A stretch of DNA of 64,000 nt from Escallonia rubra (taxonomy: Eukaryota; Streptophyta; Magnoliopsida; Escalloniales; Escalloniaceae): contig JAVXUO010002747.1 of assembly GCA_033065855.1 (NCBI GenBank), positions 434,001 through 498,000 on the forward strand, in the 5' to 3' direction. The notes beneath the pieces are model-generated. The model did no database searches, was not told the origin of the DNA, and worked only from the letters and a program-made list of their open reading frames with translations. Shown here piece by piece: positions 21,963 to 34,627 of this stretch. The translations under genes were made by a program, and so were the position numbers. Position 1 is the first letter of the stretch; each line of letters opens with the position of its first letter.

Positions 21963-22980
21963 TTATATCACCCTTATATCAAAAACGAAAAGATAAAAAA
22001 AAAAAAAACCTAATTTCTCAAACCCGTGACAAGCAAATCAAAGCACACCATAACTATTTGAAGTCTCCTGGAATCTAACTTTGTCTACAGAAAATAAAAT
22101 CACTGATACATAAACAAATAAAACAAAAACCCAAAGGGCAAAAAACCCATCTTGACGAGGAGAGAGAACCAAAGGCAGGGGGTCTTCAACTGAAATTCGA
22201 AGAAAATTCAACTCACAGAAAGAGGGTATCAACAAAAATATCAGATTCAACTGGGTTACGTGAAAATCAGTCAGAAAAAGAAAAACCCAGGTAGAAATTA
22301 ACAGGTAAACAGCGACCTCAATCAAGAAAACCAAGAGGAAAGAACAAAATCAAAGGTCTAAAAAAACAGCAGCACAAGAAAAAGCAAAGGACAGACCTTT
22401 TAGGTGGACTCGGGTGAGTGCTTGTCAAAGCCTAAGATTATTCAAGCTCCATAGGCGTGTAGCATGAGAGATTGGAAGGTGTGAAAGAGAAGACTTTGCT
22501 TCCGGCGGAGAAATGAGACGAATTCCCAGCACGCCCAAAAGAGTACAAAGGCACAATCTTTCTTTAACATTTATTTTGGCGAGAGAAAAGATTATTACAG
22601 GGAGGACTAAACAATTTTCATTTGTCACAGAGAGAGAGAGGAGCATTTAAAAATAAAAAAAAGTGGCCTGCGGGGGGCACCAGAGAAGCCCAGAGGCGAA
22701 ACTGCCGTCTCTGTCACAGATTTCAAAGTGGGTCCCGCTCCCCCAGGACTTCATTATTTCTTCCATTTATTTAATTCCTTAAAATCTGTTTCTTTAATCC
22801 TGAAATTCCCGTTTCTGTATGACTTCTACGACTTCAAACGTTTCTTCTGTCTTGTCTTTTGGGTGTGGAATCTGGAGGGTTGGACATAGTACTCAAAACT
22901 GGCAACACAGCTAGCCAATCACTGGGCTGTTCTATTTTTCTTTTTTTAATCAAACATATGAGTGCAAAACAAAACAGTGG
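21963..22980. other. Upstream region and probable 5' leader of the WRKY gene
   Basis: No second gene is seen. Read on the minus strand it is rich in pyrimidine tracts. A possible leader intron (CTAAAAG/GTCTGT near 22398) cannot be confirmed by eye. A GA/CT-rich stretch lies at about 22630-22645. Confidence 0.4.
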
Positions 22981-23991
22981 AGGGATGGCAATTTAAATTC
23001 GATCTGGCAGATATCCGTCCCGCTCCGCCCCGTTAGGAGCGGTTTTTTTTTACTTTGACCGGACTATAATCCGTAGCGGGTTAGGACCGGGTATGGTATT
23101 TTGTCCAACCTGCCCCGCACCTGTATACTTACCATAATATATAAGTTGATCTTAGCCATCCATCTTGTACTATATATATGTTCTTTTTCTTCCAAACCCT
23201 AGATCTCAACCTTCTCTCTGGCTCTCTCACTCAGCCACCGACTCTGCCCACTCTCCACCGCACGGCCACGAGCTTGCGACGGCTCCACCACATGGCCACA
23301 AGCTATCGACAGCTCTGCCGAAGGCTATGCCGGCGCCGCTGCCTTCTTCTCTCCTTATCACTTATTCAACTCCTGAATCCAAGGTTAGCTAAATAACCTA
23401 AATTCATCTCAGGGCTGGCTCCGGCCTACCGATGGGTGAAGGCGATGGTGAAGCCTACTTGACGATAGGCTAAGGGTAGTCCTATATGACGAACAGGCTA
23501 ACGGTCAACATGGTAGTTCGAGTAGATTACTACCTGAACTGTAAAGGAGAGGTGCTATCACTCATGGTCATTGGATAGATTCTCATGTTCAACCTGTAGT
23601 TCTAGTCAATTCCGTCGATTCAGATTTCAGAGGTTGAAAGCCCTAGCTCAATTGGAGAGACTAAGAATCAAGAGTCAAGAATTCGCTCAGTTCGGAATGA
23701 GTTTCCAGATCTCGCTGCAGTGTCATGCCGCTACCTGAGTTGCTGATCCGATTTCAGATTTCATTGTACCTGCTTTAATGCTTGAAATCTTATAGATAAA
23801 CTCGTGTTTCAGGAGTACATGTTTTTCGCGTGCTATAGCGAGTGTGGGTTTTCTACATTCTCATAGGATCGGTTATGCTATTTCACATAAATAACCCGAT
23901 GACGGGGCGGGGCTGGGCGAAGTTCCATGACGAGCGGGGCGGGTTCGGATTTTAGAAGATCCGCATCTGACCCGCTCCATTGCCATCCCTA
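22980..23991. mobile_element. hAT-like non-autonomous element, about 1 kb
   Basis: AGGGATGGCAAT at the left and ATTGCCATCCCT at the right form perfect 12-base inverted termini of the kind seen in plant hAT elements. Both subterminal regions carry GC-rich phrases such as CCCGCTCCGCCCC and GGGGCGGG. No clear 8-bp target duplication remains. Short plus-strand frames at 23165-23396 have no transposase features. Confidence 0.6.
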
Positions 23992-26898
23992 CTTTTGACA
24001 ACGACGAGTCTATTATCTAAGGCAAGCTTTGAAAAAACGATATAGTTTTAATCAAATCATTGATTGCACGTAATTACCTTGTTATCCTAGTTATTCTTAA
24101 AGAACGTAGTCCAAATAAAAAATGATCGCACATGTGATTAACTAATAAATTTAGTGCATGACCTGGCCATCTTCATAAAACATTTTTTTTTTCTTTATTC
24201 AATGCTTTCAAACTTATGATTTAACATTTGAGACAGCCATTGAACTGTCATGCCATGAGCAAAAGTTCCGATTTGTTCCATGTCTGGATATATATATATA
24301 CACGAGTACATCACAACCTTGAAGCTGCTAATTTAAGAAACTTAATTTACCGCGGAGTATCTTATTTCAGCTATTTGTTATGGTTTCTGAAATAAAAAAC
24401 CATTTATGTCCCATATTGATTGTATATAAATTTTAGTATCGGCTCTTTTAGTTTAGTGGGGTCTTCCCTCCTCTAGACTGTACTTTTGCTTTCGGGTCAG
24501 AACTAATTTATGATATTGTATCAGAGCTAGACCATGTTCATGCTTCTGGATCTATCTTCAGGTCGCTTTCTCATCACTTCTTTTGGATCTAAAGTCTGCT
24601 TAACTCGGCTCGAGTCTTAAAATCGCATCATATTTTACACTATACGTGAGGGCAAGTATAATGTCTCTCACATTTGAGTACATCAGCTATTATTATACTA
24701 ATAAAAGTAATATCTAATCCTATTGTTAAAGGAACTATAATTTGGCCTAAAGAAGAATGTAGCCATGATCATCATGTTCTTAATTAATGTAACAACAAAA
24801 CCTCATTAACTTACATAAAAAAGAAAATACCACTAACATCTTTTCAATCACCTCCCTCCTGTCCCTTCTAAAATAGAATTATTTACTGCCCTTTGTTTTG
24901 TAAAGAATAATAATTTCCAACCCAAAAATAGGGACCATCTACAATTTTACTTTTACCGTGGCCCGAGGAAGAATCCTATGTAGCCGTTGTAAACAGCACC
25001 AATCATAAGAAGCCACGCCGATATTATTGTGGTGCAAATTGACCCGTTACCGAGGTTTGTAATCTGGCGAGGCAATCCTATGTAGCCGGTGGCAAGTACG
25101 TTAGGTTGGTCACGGACGAGACAAGGGACCCACTTTGTTGAAACTCCGTTGACTTTAACAAACCTTTCTCTCTCCCACGAGCGTTTTCTATTTGTTCTTT
25201 TTTTTCACTTCTTTATATGAGAATTGTTTTTTCGAACAAAATTTGGATGTAAATCGTAAAAAGGTAACTACAACTTTTTATGTAGCGATAATTAACTGTT
25301 GTAAAATATTTTTAATATTTTTATTTAATAAAGTTAAATAAATGCTATTAACAGTTGTTGTTAAAAATTTTAACAAAAAAATTACTAAAAACTTTTAACG
25401 ACAATTGATTCTCACTATATAAAGAATTGGAGGTACATTCTTACAACGAGGATATCGACGTTATGTAAGACCTTAATGACACTTGTCACAAATGAAACTC
25501 ATTTTTTTTTACTTTTTGTTATCCCATGAACTTTTTTTGTTGTGATTTTGGTTATCATGGGATCTAACTAGAAATCCACCTGAAGAAACAGGGGCCGCGG
25601 TAGCTGCTGAATTGGAACATGGACAACTGCGTGAAGCGATGGTTCAAACTTTCTCCAGCCCCTTCTCATCAATGGACTCCTGACGTATACGAAGGAGTGC
25701 AGTTCGGTCGATAAATTTCTATCTATCTATCTATGAAATGTTATAGATTTTTCAAAACTCCATGGACACGGAGAAGCGAAATGCGATCCCCATTGTGTTG
25801 TAATAATTGTAAGAGAGTCTGAGGATAGCATCTCATTGTCTCTTACCCGCGATTAAAAAAACACTCAGTAGCAGTGTTTAAATACAGGACGTCCAAGTTC
25901 AAGGCTTGCATGCTCGGAGAGTAATGGTGGATCCGAGTCCAAAGCCAATTACACAGTTTACACAAACATTAGACTTACCCGCCGAATTAACCAATAGCCA
26001 GTTACACAGTTCGACAAGCATTTGGTACCCAAAAAAGATGACGTAACAACTACCAATCTGGTGGGATAGATTACAATTTCGATCCTTCTGAGTTATTAAA
26101 ATGTTAACGTTTTGTCACCATTGGCGATAATGTAAGTGTGAAGAAAAGAAACACAAGACTATGAATCGGACTTAGCCGCAGAAATAGTGGTATGGACATG
26201 CTTCATTGATGTATGGATGGATATTGGCACTCTTTATTTGCCAACTGCCAATAAGTCTCCATGGAAAGCAACAGGGATTCACCACAAGCAAGGCTCCAGC
26301 CTTTTCCTTCCAAAGGTTGCTCCCCTCGTGGCGAACCAGTCTCTTTTGCTGACGATAATATATTTTAACATCAACCGTGTAGTAATAAGCCTTTCATCAT
26401 TGTATTTTGATCCTCTTTATTCGTGCCAGGGAAAGCATAGGATATGAACCATGTAACCTGTTGGCTTTTGTAAGATATATGGGGGCTACAAAGCAAATAA
26501 AAGCAAAAGTTGTGGTCCAGATCTATATGCATTGGGATCTACCCCAAACTATAAGCAAAGAAGAAATTAAATTCAAACAATTTCTATTATTACGTAACAG
26601 AACAGAATATGTGAAGCAAAAGCAACTACCGTATCGGATTCTCGTGACATTAAGCGAGCAACTAAGCTGTGGCCCATTCCTCGCAGGTCGAGGAGAAAAT
26701 GCCAAGTAAATATCAGAATACCTTTGAAATATTGATATTCAGAAGAGTACCGTTAAAAAGTTGGTAACCAAAATGCTTTTGTTAACGGTTCCGTAAAAGA
26801 TAAGCTAGTAAGAGAAGGGGGAAGGGGGTGCAACCAACCAGATGGGCACAACTCCTGTAATGTTGTCCACAACATGTTCCTTGAGCGGCGAAAAAATG
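23992..26898. other. Intergenic region, no gene recognised
   Basis: It contains a TA array near 24290-24302, an LTR-like piece around 24400-24550, an ATCT microsatellite near 25716-25733, and two copies of ATCCTATGTAGCCG (about 24972 and 25075). A short peptide-like frame at about 25567-25683 could not be assigned. The part next to 26898 should hold the SRP9 3' untranslated region. Confidence 0.4.
24400..24560 (+). mobile_element. Possible LTR-element remnant with primer-binding-site-like sequence
   Basis: TTGTATCAGAGCTAG (from 24518) resembles the tRNA-Met primer site of plant LTR elements. It follows a stretch with the composition of a short LTR end (TCCCATATTGATTGTATATAA and a CTTTTAG phrase). 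No second LTR or coding part is seen. It is an old fragment and the call is tentative. Confidence 0.35.
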
Positions 26899-29800
26899 TT
26901 ATTGCTTCCTTCCCCTTCCTTTCTTGGCTGGCTGCGCTTCTGTCTGTTCTTTTCCAGTCACTTCTGCTAAATCAGCTGTAGGGGAAAGTTCATTGTTAGG
27001 ATGGTTTCAGTGTTTAGATAATTGCTATAACAGCTTAGAGCCAATCGAAGCACAAAATTTAGTAAAAGTCGATTCACTAACAATTCAGAAAATGCAGAAC
27101 TGCAAAGAAGTTAAGGAGTCGATAGTAAAACCTCCAAACAAGTAGAAGACACTTTTAAGACATTTATTCCATTTTCATTTCACTTGAATGGACAATGATG
27201 GCTTCTTAAGATGAATTCCATGACAATTGCAATTTGACCATTTCATCATTCTGGTGGATGTACTTCCCAGAAAGAATCATTATGGAAATTAATCCATCTT
27301 CATGGAAAGCATTTGGGCCTTAAGCGAACAGAATAAACTTCAAATGAGTTATACCTTCAGGACCACGTGCCATCAGAGTAAAGAATATGTTGTTAAGCTT
27401 CTCCATCTTCTTAGCATCCTGTGCCTGGTCTGTCTTAAACTTGATGCACTGGCAAGATAGATCAAAAAGGCACATAAACAAAAGGAATCATAGCGTGAAG
27501 CTGACACGCTAATAAGGTTTTAGGAGTTTAAGATTGAGAGGAAACACATATATATTCAAATGAAATGAATTTCAAGTGTAATAAATCTGAAATGAATCTC
27601 AAAGTGTAATAAATCTGCGACCAGTACCATCTTACTTCCCTTACAGCTATGAACAGAGTATAAGCATCTACTGCAGCTACAAGATTTGACAATAAAAATT
27701 TGAGTCTAGCAAAATCTCTCTCCAAAGAGAGCCCACTAGCCTAGCATAGAAACTAAAAGGTAGCCCCCAGCATGCCCCAAAAAAAGGATGTACAACTTCT
27801 AACTGTTAAGTTGCCAACTGCTTTAAAATCTTAAGCTGATAAAGAATGAACCCAACATGTAAATCATGCTTTAACACTCCCCTAACGTGCAAACCACAGA
27901 TTGCACATGGAGAAACAAATCAAGGTGCATCCCAAATGAACAATAGTGCAAATTGCAGTAGGATAAAGGGCGACCACACATACAAGCGGGAAGAATTGAA
28001 CCCAAGACCTTTCCAATGCAGAGTTCTAATACCATGTTAAGTTACCATCTGCTCTAAAAGTTTAAGCTACTAGATAATCGGTCCAACAATGTATATCATG
28101 CTTTAAAACTAAAAGTATAGGTCAACTGCCAAACCACTTTGAATCCAATGCCGCCTGTATACTGTCCGACCCTATGAACATATTATTGTTAAGGTTCTTG
28201 CCTAACCTTGCCCAGGTGCAGGGGTGGCCAACAGTTAAGTGATGCATACGGAAGAGTACATCATAAAGTAGGTTCACGTATAAACACATTTTCCTAAAGA
28301 AGCTCTAATTGCAAAACATCAAGCATTATAACTTATTACCAATTTCCAAAAACGTGGAAAGAGAAAATCAGAACTACTATGATAAGCTGAATAAGACAGA
28401 CGGCCGAGCTTTAAATTATGCTTTTGGAGAAGTTATAATTCTTTGCAATAAGAATAGGGCTCTGGTTTTATAACTGTCTGTTTCATTCCGCATGAAGATT
28501 GAAGAATGGGAATGCCCTTTCCTCTATAACACTTCAAAAATATTATGTGTTTTCATACCCAACTCCCATCACTGTCACTCCATCTAAAAAAACATAAATC
28601 AAGTTTCTTTTCACAGTTGGAATGTCCTATCATCTTTTGTCTCACTAACACTCCAATTATGACGATTCCCTCTACTTATCCTCTGTTACTAATTCAACAG
28701 TTCCAGCCACCTCTACCCTTCTACCAAGAAGAACACAGCCGCCCTGATATTTTTTTGCTTAGATGAAGGAGCCACACATTACCCAAAGGCTAGAGTATGG
28801 TGTCTCCCCTTATTTTGTTATGCTCTTTCCATACGTACGGCGTAATCTTTTAAAGTAAGCCCGTATTGAGAACAGACGACCGGAAGCTTAATAAATGGTG
28901 TCTGGAGATTTCGCAGGCACATAGTAGTGGCAAGAAGAAAGAAGACACGTTTTTCCTTGTCTGTAAAAATGATATCCAATACATGTTTTTATACAAAACA
29001 GTATTGTAGGAGAAAACTGTGAACAAAGTACACATAAGAATAAAAAAAAAACATGAAAAGAAATGTATATAGAAGAGACCAAATGTCCAAAATCAACATC
29101 AATACTCATTTTCATGGATTAGTTGTCTTCTTATGACATCCATACTCCTGTCATAAAATGTTCCTATGATCCATTTCCATTTCCCATCCATTCTCAAATT
29201 TTACAAACTGGATAAGTTTCTCCAGTTAATGAAATACTTGAAAAGTATGAGTACGACATCCATATATTAATCAGCTAATTGTTATGTCGTTTGTCCAGCA
29301 ATGTAAAACCCGATGTTCATGTTATTTTTGTAATGATAGTAAGCAAAATCAAGACCTTCATAAAGAACTGGTGTTAGATATCATTGTCTGACTGAGAAAA
29401 ATATAATGTCAATGTTATACATCTCATAGACTTATCTTTCTTCCAGGAATTCTTTGTTTTAGATTCAAACACTAGATTAATGGTTGCTGATAAACTGCTA
29501 CATTGACAATAGGAGAGAGGAAGTGGCACAAGAGAACTCCCTTAGAATCATGCATAGGTCTATCATCCCCATATTGGAAATCAAACTGCTAAAAGTAAAA
29601 ACTCTAAGAACTTTACTTGGATTCAGTGAATGAGAGATGAGGACCCGGGATGAATAAGATGGCCATGATTATTTTATCAGTGCACTGTTATCTAAACCTA
29701 ATGTGTACTTTACAAAATTCACTACTTGGCTGCTACCATATAACTAACCAAAATTACAAGAAGATTACACTTTAAGACGTGTTTGGGAAGGTGATGAAAA

Positions 29801-31695
29801 CACTTGAGCTGTAATAATAAGGTGGGGGAACGCCAACGGCGGCTATTATAATGCACGTTACGTCTTTTGCAGCAAATTTTTAAGGCAGTCGGTGCTTCTC
29901 CAAAGACCAAGCTTTGCAAGAAGTACAAGAAGAAGCTAAACATTTTATTCAATTTACGAGTAGTTGAACTTAATTTACTTCTTTCCAAAAAGCAAGAGCC
30001 GCAGAATCAGAAGTTCTTACATAAATGATAAATTGAGACTTCAATTCTTTGTATATCCTCCATGAATGTCCAAAACCAGAAATGCCCACCGTTACAACGT
30101 ATTTCCCCCATTTAGACTTTTTCGAGTTCCCAGGACATATATAGCACAGGCACATTGACCTTTGTCATCATTTTTGCCCTAGCTTGACTTGCCAAATGAC
30201 ACTTACCTAATATTGATAGCTATTTTAGTTTGATTTAATGTATATATGGTATAAACTTATCCTACGAAGTCCCAAAAAGTCAAAGGGGAAAATCCGAAGG
30301 AAAAATATCTGAAATTGTAGGCTTACTAATCATGATTCAAGGTGTACTCTGCCAAAATCAAATCATATTAACACAATACATGTTCAATACATTCCAACTA
30401 AAGAAACTGACCAATATATTTAAAACCTAATCTGGATGCTTCTAAGTCAATAACTGAACCAAGGTCATAGCTTAAGGCCACTCCATAAAAAGGGTTTAGC
30501 CCCCTCCCCGCGTCCCCTCCCATCTGTTTACGTCTTCTTTACACATAAGATGCTTCGCCTTTTTAGTCAAGGATAACTGAGAAGGTGAAGGATCCTTCGC
30601 CTTTAGGCGTCCAGCATCGGCTGCTTCTTAGTCCTTGTTCCGTCTTCTTCACACCGATACAACGGCAAATAGAAATATCTAACATATGGATCTCTAATTG
30701 GGTAATAACTAGAGTAAGGTCTAAAATATTATCATACCGCACGATAGATGCAACCAAAAGGCAAGAGTTAAACTGCGCATCGACATTACTATCTCGATAG
30801 CTTAAATTTATACTTCCTAAATTTAGACACAAACATCAGAAACTTTACAATCTTGAATACTTTTTGTAATCGTTCATTTTATGAAGATGATGACAATGAT
30901 AATAGATGTTGCATACAAACTTTGATCAAGGCCTTTCGCTTGTATGATAATGTGCTTCTTAGCACAACACGAGAACTCTGATACCCGCGTGGCATTAGCC
31001 AACGTTAGCCCCTTGTACTCAAGAACCTAGTAAGATACACTTCACATCTAGATCCCACAACCCGCATTCACATCCGTTCCATGGGATTACTAAACTCCAG
31101 GTCACCGAACTAGTACAAGATGCGTCGTCTCTATCTTCACTTAAGGTTGACTGACTATGGTATCTCGTTGCTAACACATAAGACAACTTCATAAACCATC
31201 ACATGCTGATGATACTTTAATTTTGAGAATTTTTTCATCACAAACTAGCAATTTCAAGAATGATCACACGCAATATTATATCAGTTCCAGTATGGGACAG
31301 TGTGTCTACTTCTTAAACAGCGCAAATCCACACGCAGGATTATCAACAACAAGATCAAACATTCAAATGCAGCAATTTTGCACGAAAATAGCCGCTTCCA
31401 TAAACAGGTATACCATAACGACAGACGACAAGATTCTGATTAAATTGTTACCTCCTTGTCATCAGTGACCTTTAGAACCAATTTGCCGTCACAATGTCTA
31501 TACTTCGTACAATACCGTGTCTGAGACAAAATCAAAACCAAGAAATTAGTAAAGATTGTTAGAGACAAAAATAATTATTTAAATGAACTTAGGGATCGTA
31601 AAGGGGGGGATTGAGGAATTTACCTTTTCGGGATTGGCACGGAACAACTGCACTGATTTGTCGACGAAGTCGTCCCACGTTGTCATGTAAACCAT
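26899..31695 (-). CDS. SRP9: Signal recognition particle 9 kDa protein
   Basis: Four minus-strand exons, 31624-31695, 31452-31520, 27355-27448 and 26899-26975, encode 103 residues, the usual plant SRP9 length. The protein starts MVYMTTWDDFVDKSVQLFRA. Exon 2 gives TRYCTKYRHCDGKLVLKVTD, exon 3 CIKFKTDQAQDAKKMEKLNN and IFFTLMARGPE, and exon 4 a basic tail ending KKGRGRKQ. SRP9 pairs with SRP14 on the Alu domain of SRP RNA and slows elongation while the ribosome is delivered to the ER; this role is known from the family. All junctions are GT-AG with matching phases. The second intron is about 3.9 kb and holds a TRIM element. An in-frame ATG at 31842 would add 49 residues, but plant SRP9 proteins begin at MVY, so I chose 31695. 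Confidence 0.95.
27804..28108 (-). mobile_element. TRIM (terminal-repeat retrotransposon in miniature) in SRP9 intron 2
   Basis: Two direct repeats of about 73-74 bp (27804-27876 and 28035-about 28108) share TGTTAAGTT, GCT-rich and ATCATGCTTTAA phrases. Read on the minus strand, the upstream repeat is followed at once by TGGTATTAGAAC, a tRNA-Met-type primer site. The downstream repeat is preceded by TTAGGGGAG, a polypurine tract, and has TG...CA-type ends. The internal part is only about 160 bp and non-coding, fitting a TRIM. The repeats have diverged clearly, so it is old. No convincing target duplication remains. Confidence 0.7.
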
Positions 31696-34618
31696 CTCGC
31701 CGGATATCTGTGGCGGAGATAGGGCAGTGGCCGGCCGTCGGATCTCTGGCAAGAGTGAGCTTTTCAGCGTTTTGGGTTTTAGGGATGGCCGTTTAATATG
31801 TTTTTCAGTCCGGGTCGCGCGTTGTGGGTCCCTATGTGCCACTGAACCGATTATTTACTTATTTAAACCTCCTTAACAAACAACGGAATTTACCATCTTA
31901 TACCTGACAAGCGCGTACTTGTGTAACTCATCGCGGGTACGAGATGGGTAAAATTTATCGAGGTTTTAATGGTAATATTTTCTGGACACATGTTCAACTT
32001 GCTTATCAAATGTTTTATTCACATTTTATGGCCTTTTTTTTTCTTTTCTTCCTAACAGAGGCGCGCACACACTCGCAGATTCACACAACATGCACGCGCA
32101 CGCATGCACAAAAAAAGGCCAATGGCAGTAAGCACACGATGAACACGAACACACGCTAACATGACATATAGATGCGCACATAAATAAAGAGACACGTTCA
32201 TAAGAAGACGCACGCACGTACAAACACACATATATATAAGCAGATGCATGCACATACAAACACACATAGTGTTGGGATGTTGGACTTTTTCTGTAATTAA
32301 GTGAAATAGATAAAATGATCCGAGAGATTAAAACTAAAAACCCTGAGTGTAATTTACCTGTGGATGTGTCTATGCGGTTATACCTGACCTGCTCTTACCT
32401 GGCCCTGCTGGTATGGGTGCAAATTGCTTGCAAATTTATAGGTAGAAAATATCAATGCCTATACTCAGTTTTTTTACCTTGGACCGCATCTATCCGTAGG
32501 TCATGCATAAACTTTTACAGGTCTGCAAAAGAGTATATTTGACAGGATGATGCTATTTTCAGCTCTTCATGCGCTAATGCACTCTTTTGTTTGTCACTAA
32601 AATGCTAGCGAATGAAATATGTTGATGATGATGATGATAATAATAATAATAATAGTAATCATAAGAGAGTGAAAAAGCATGTAAGGGAATGAAATTGGCA
32701 TTTTTTGTGGGCGTGTTTATGAAAAATTTAAGTTGTCTTTCAAAACTGAAATGAAATCACTTTAAAACCCTGTTTAGCTGGATTGCTTGCAAATTTAGAA
32801 AATATCAATGCCTATACTTTTTTTACCTTATCTATTCGTAGGTCACGCATAAACTTTTACAGGTCTGCAAAAGAGTATATTTGACAGGATATTTTCAGCT
32901 CTTCAAAATGCACTCTTTTGTTTGTGAAATTGATGATGATGATAAAATAATAATAATAGAGCATGTAAATGAAATTGGAAGTTTGGGTTTCACTTAGTGT
33001 TGTGGATTTCAAAGTACCTTTAATGAATTTATTATTTGGTAGCTACAAAAGAGAATTTGTGAAATTCTTTAGGAGATTTGAAAGAGTAAATTTGGGGGGC
33101 CAATCTATAGACTATTTTATTTCTCAGGACAACGATCCCTCTCCCCCCCCCCCCCCCCTTTTAATCTCACCGATTACTTTCAATTGTTTATTTGAATAAT
33201 TCATCTGAATATATATTTGATTCATAACCAACCGTCGCTATGTAAAAGTTGCCCACCATCAAACTTTGCAAAACATTTAAGATTTTAAATGCAAGGATTT
33301 TATATTTGAGAAATTCTAAACCTCATGGTATTTTGCACATCCTTTACCCAAACACACTACAGTGAAAAACAACTCATCACCGAAGAGATTCAAATTTTGA
33401 TCAATCTGAGACTTAAACTATAGGTCTGTAAGATAATCGGATCGATACCGAAGGTGACAATTTTTTCTTTGGTTTCTAATGTCATAGCCTTAATCCAAAA
33501 GGTAAAATTTCGTTTCTACTTCCATCCTAAGTGTTTTTTTTTGTTTTGCAAATAACGTGACTAATTGTGGTTTGATGCTTAAAAAACAGTTTGTTAGTAC
33601 AGGTTTTGGTTATTTCAAACTTGTCGGTAGTCATTTTAGAACTACAATACAAAATGGCAAGCCATGTGTTGAAAACAAGTACTGCATGACCATTGCCAAA
33701 GCAAATTACTCTTTAAAAGATTATATTATATACTTTTGAAAATATACATTGTTTTGACCCAAAAAAAAAAAACTTATAATGCTTTTGTATTGAGCTAGAA
33801 TTATAACCTATCAGGTTTTGAGTTGACTTCTTCTAGAGTCTGTTTGGGACTGACTATAGGATCTTCAAACCTGATTACAATTACATGAAATCATATTGTT
33901 AGGCATTTTATAAAGATAAAAGACTGTTTACATAAGCTCTCAAACGCTAAAAAGCTGATCAAATCAAAGTCGAGAAAGCAAGAGTTATGGTTAATTAGTT
34001 TTTATAATCAAGTTTGATAAAGTAAAGTGCTAAAATATCCCCATTAATTATAAATATTTATTATTTCCATTGAAACACTAAACTTATTTGTCGTTTTCTC
34101 CACATTGAAACTAATTTCAGTATGCTTTATCCAAGCACCATTTACAACTCATAGCTAACTTTGCTAAAAATAATTTAAAGCTGATTTTGAAAAGTAGTTA
34201 TGATTTAATTCAAAGTTTACTTTATAGAGTCAATTTCAAACAAGTTCACAAAAGTCCGAGTTTAGCTTGGTTACCAGTTTTATCCCGTGCATTGCATAGG
34301 TAAGCAAAACACAATAAGATACTCAGCGAGAAAACTCTAACTAGTATAATGATAATAGTAATAGTAATTATAATAATAATTATTTTGTTTAACCCTTTTA
34401 TATGATTTTCAACCATTTTGGTTGTTAAAAATGACCTTTACTAATAACTGTTAACTTTTTAACAACAAATGGAGAAGTAAAATAGCATATAAAATAATAG
34501 GAATGATATTTCAAATAAAAACGATAGTAACAATAAGAACCTACGCATTGAAGTTTGTATTAATAAAAGACAGCAAGAAAAGAATCATAAGACTCTGTGG
34601 GTGTATGTGTGACTTACA
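31696..34618. other. Intergenic region with degenerate repeats, no gene recognised
   Basis: The first few hundred bases are the SRP9 upstream region. 32050-32280 is a CACACG/GCACA-rich low-complexity tract. A degenerate duplication lies at 32419-32977. A run of Cs lies at about 33143-33158. The remainder is AT-rich with no recognised frame. Confidence 0.4.
32419..32977. repeat. Degenerate tandem duplication with GAT/AAT microsatellites
   Basis: 32419-32703 and 32778-32977 share long phrases in the same order, among them GATTGCTTGCAAATTTA, AAACTTTTACAGGTCTGCAA and ATGCACTCTTTTGTTTGT, ending in GAT and AAT repeats. The second copy is shorter because of many small deletions. Confidence 0.8.
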
Positions 34619-34627
34619 AAGAAATAA

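Noticed and set aside
22038-22646. Minus-strand open frames upstream of the WRKY start
   Set aside because: Hydrophobic translations of pyrimidine-rich leader sequence; no family resemblance.
25567-25683. Peptide-like frame ([20 protein letters not shown] onward)
   Set aside because: It reads smoothly to a stop but is short, isolated and not recognised; possibly a gene or transposon scrap.
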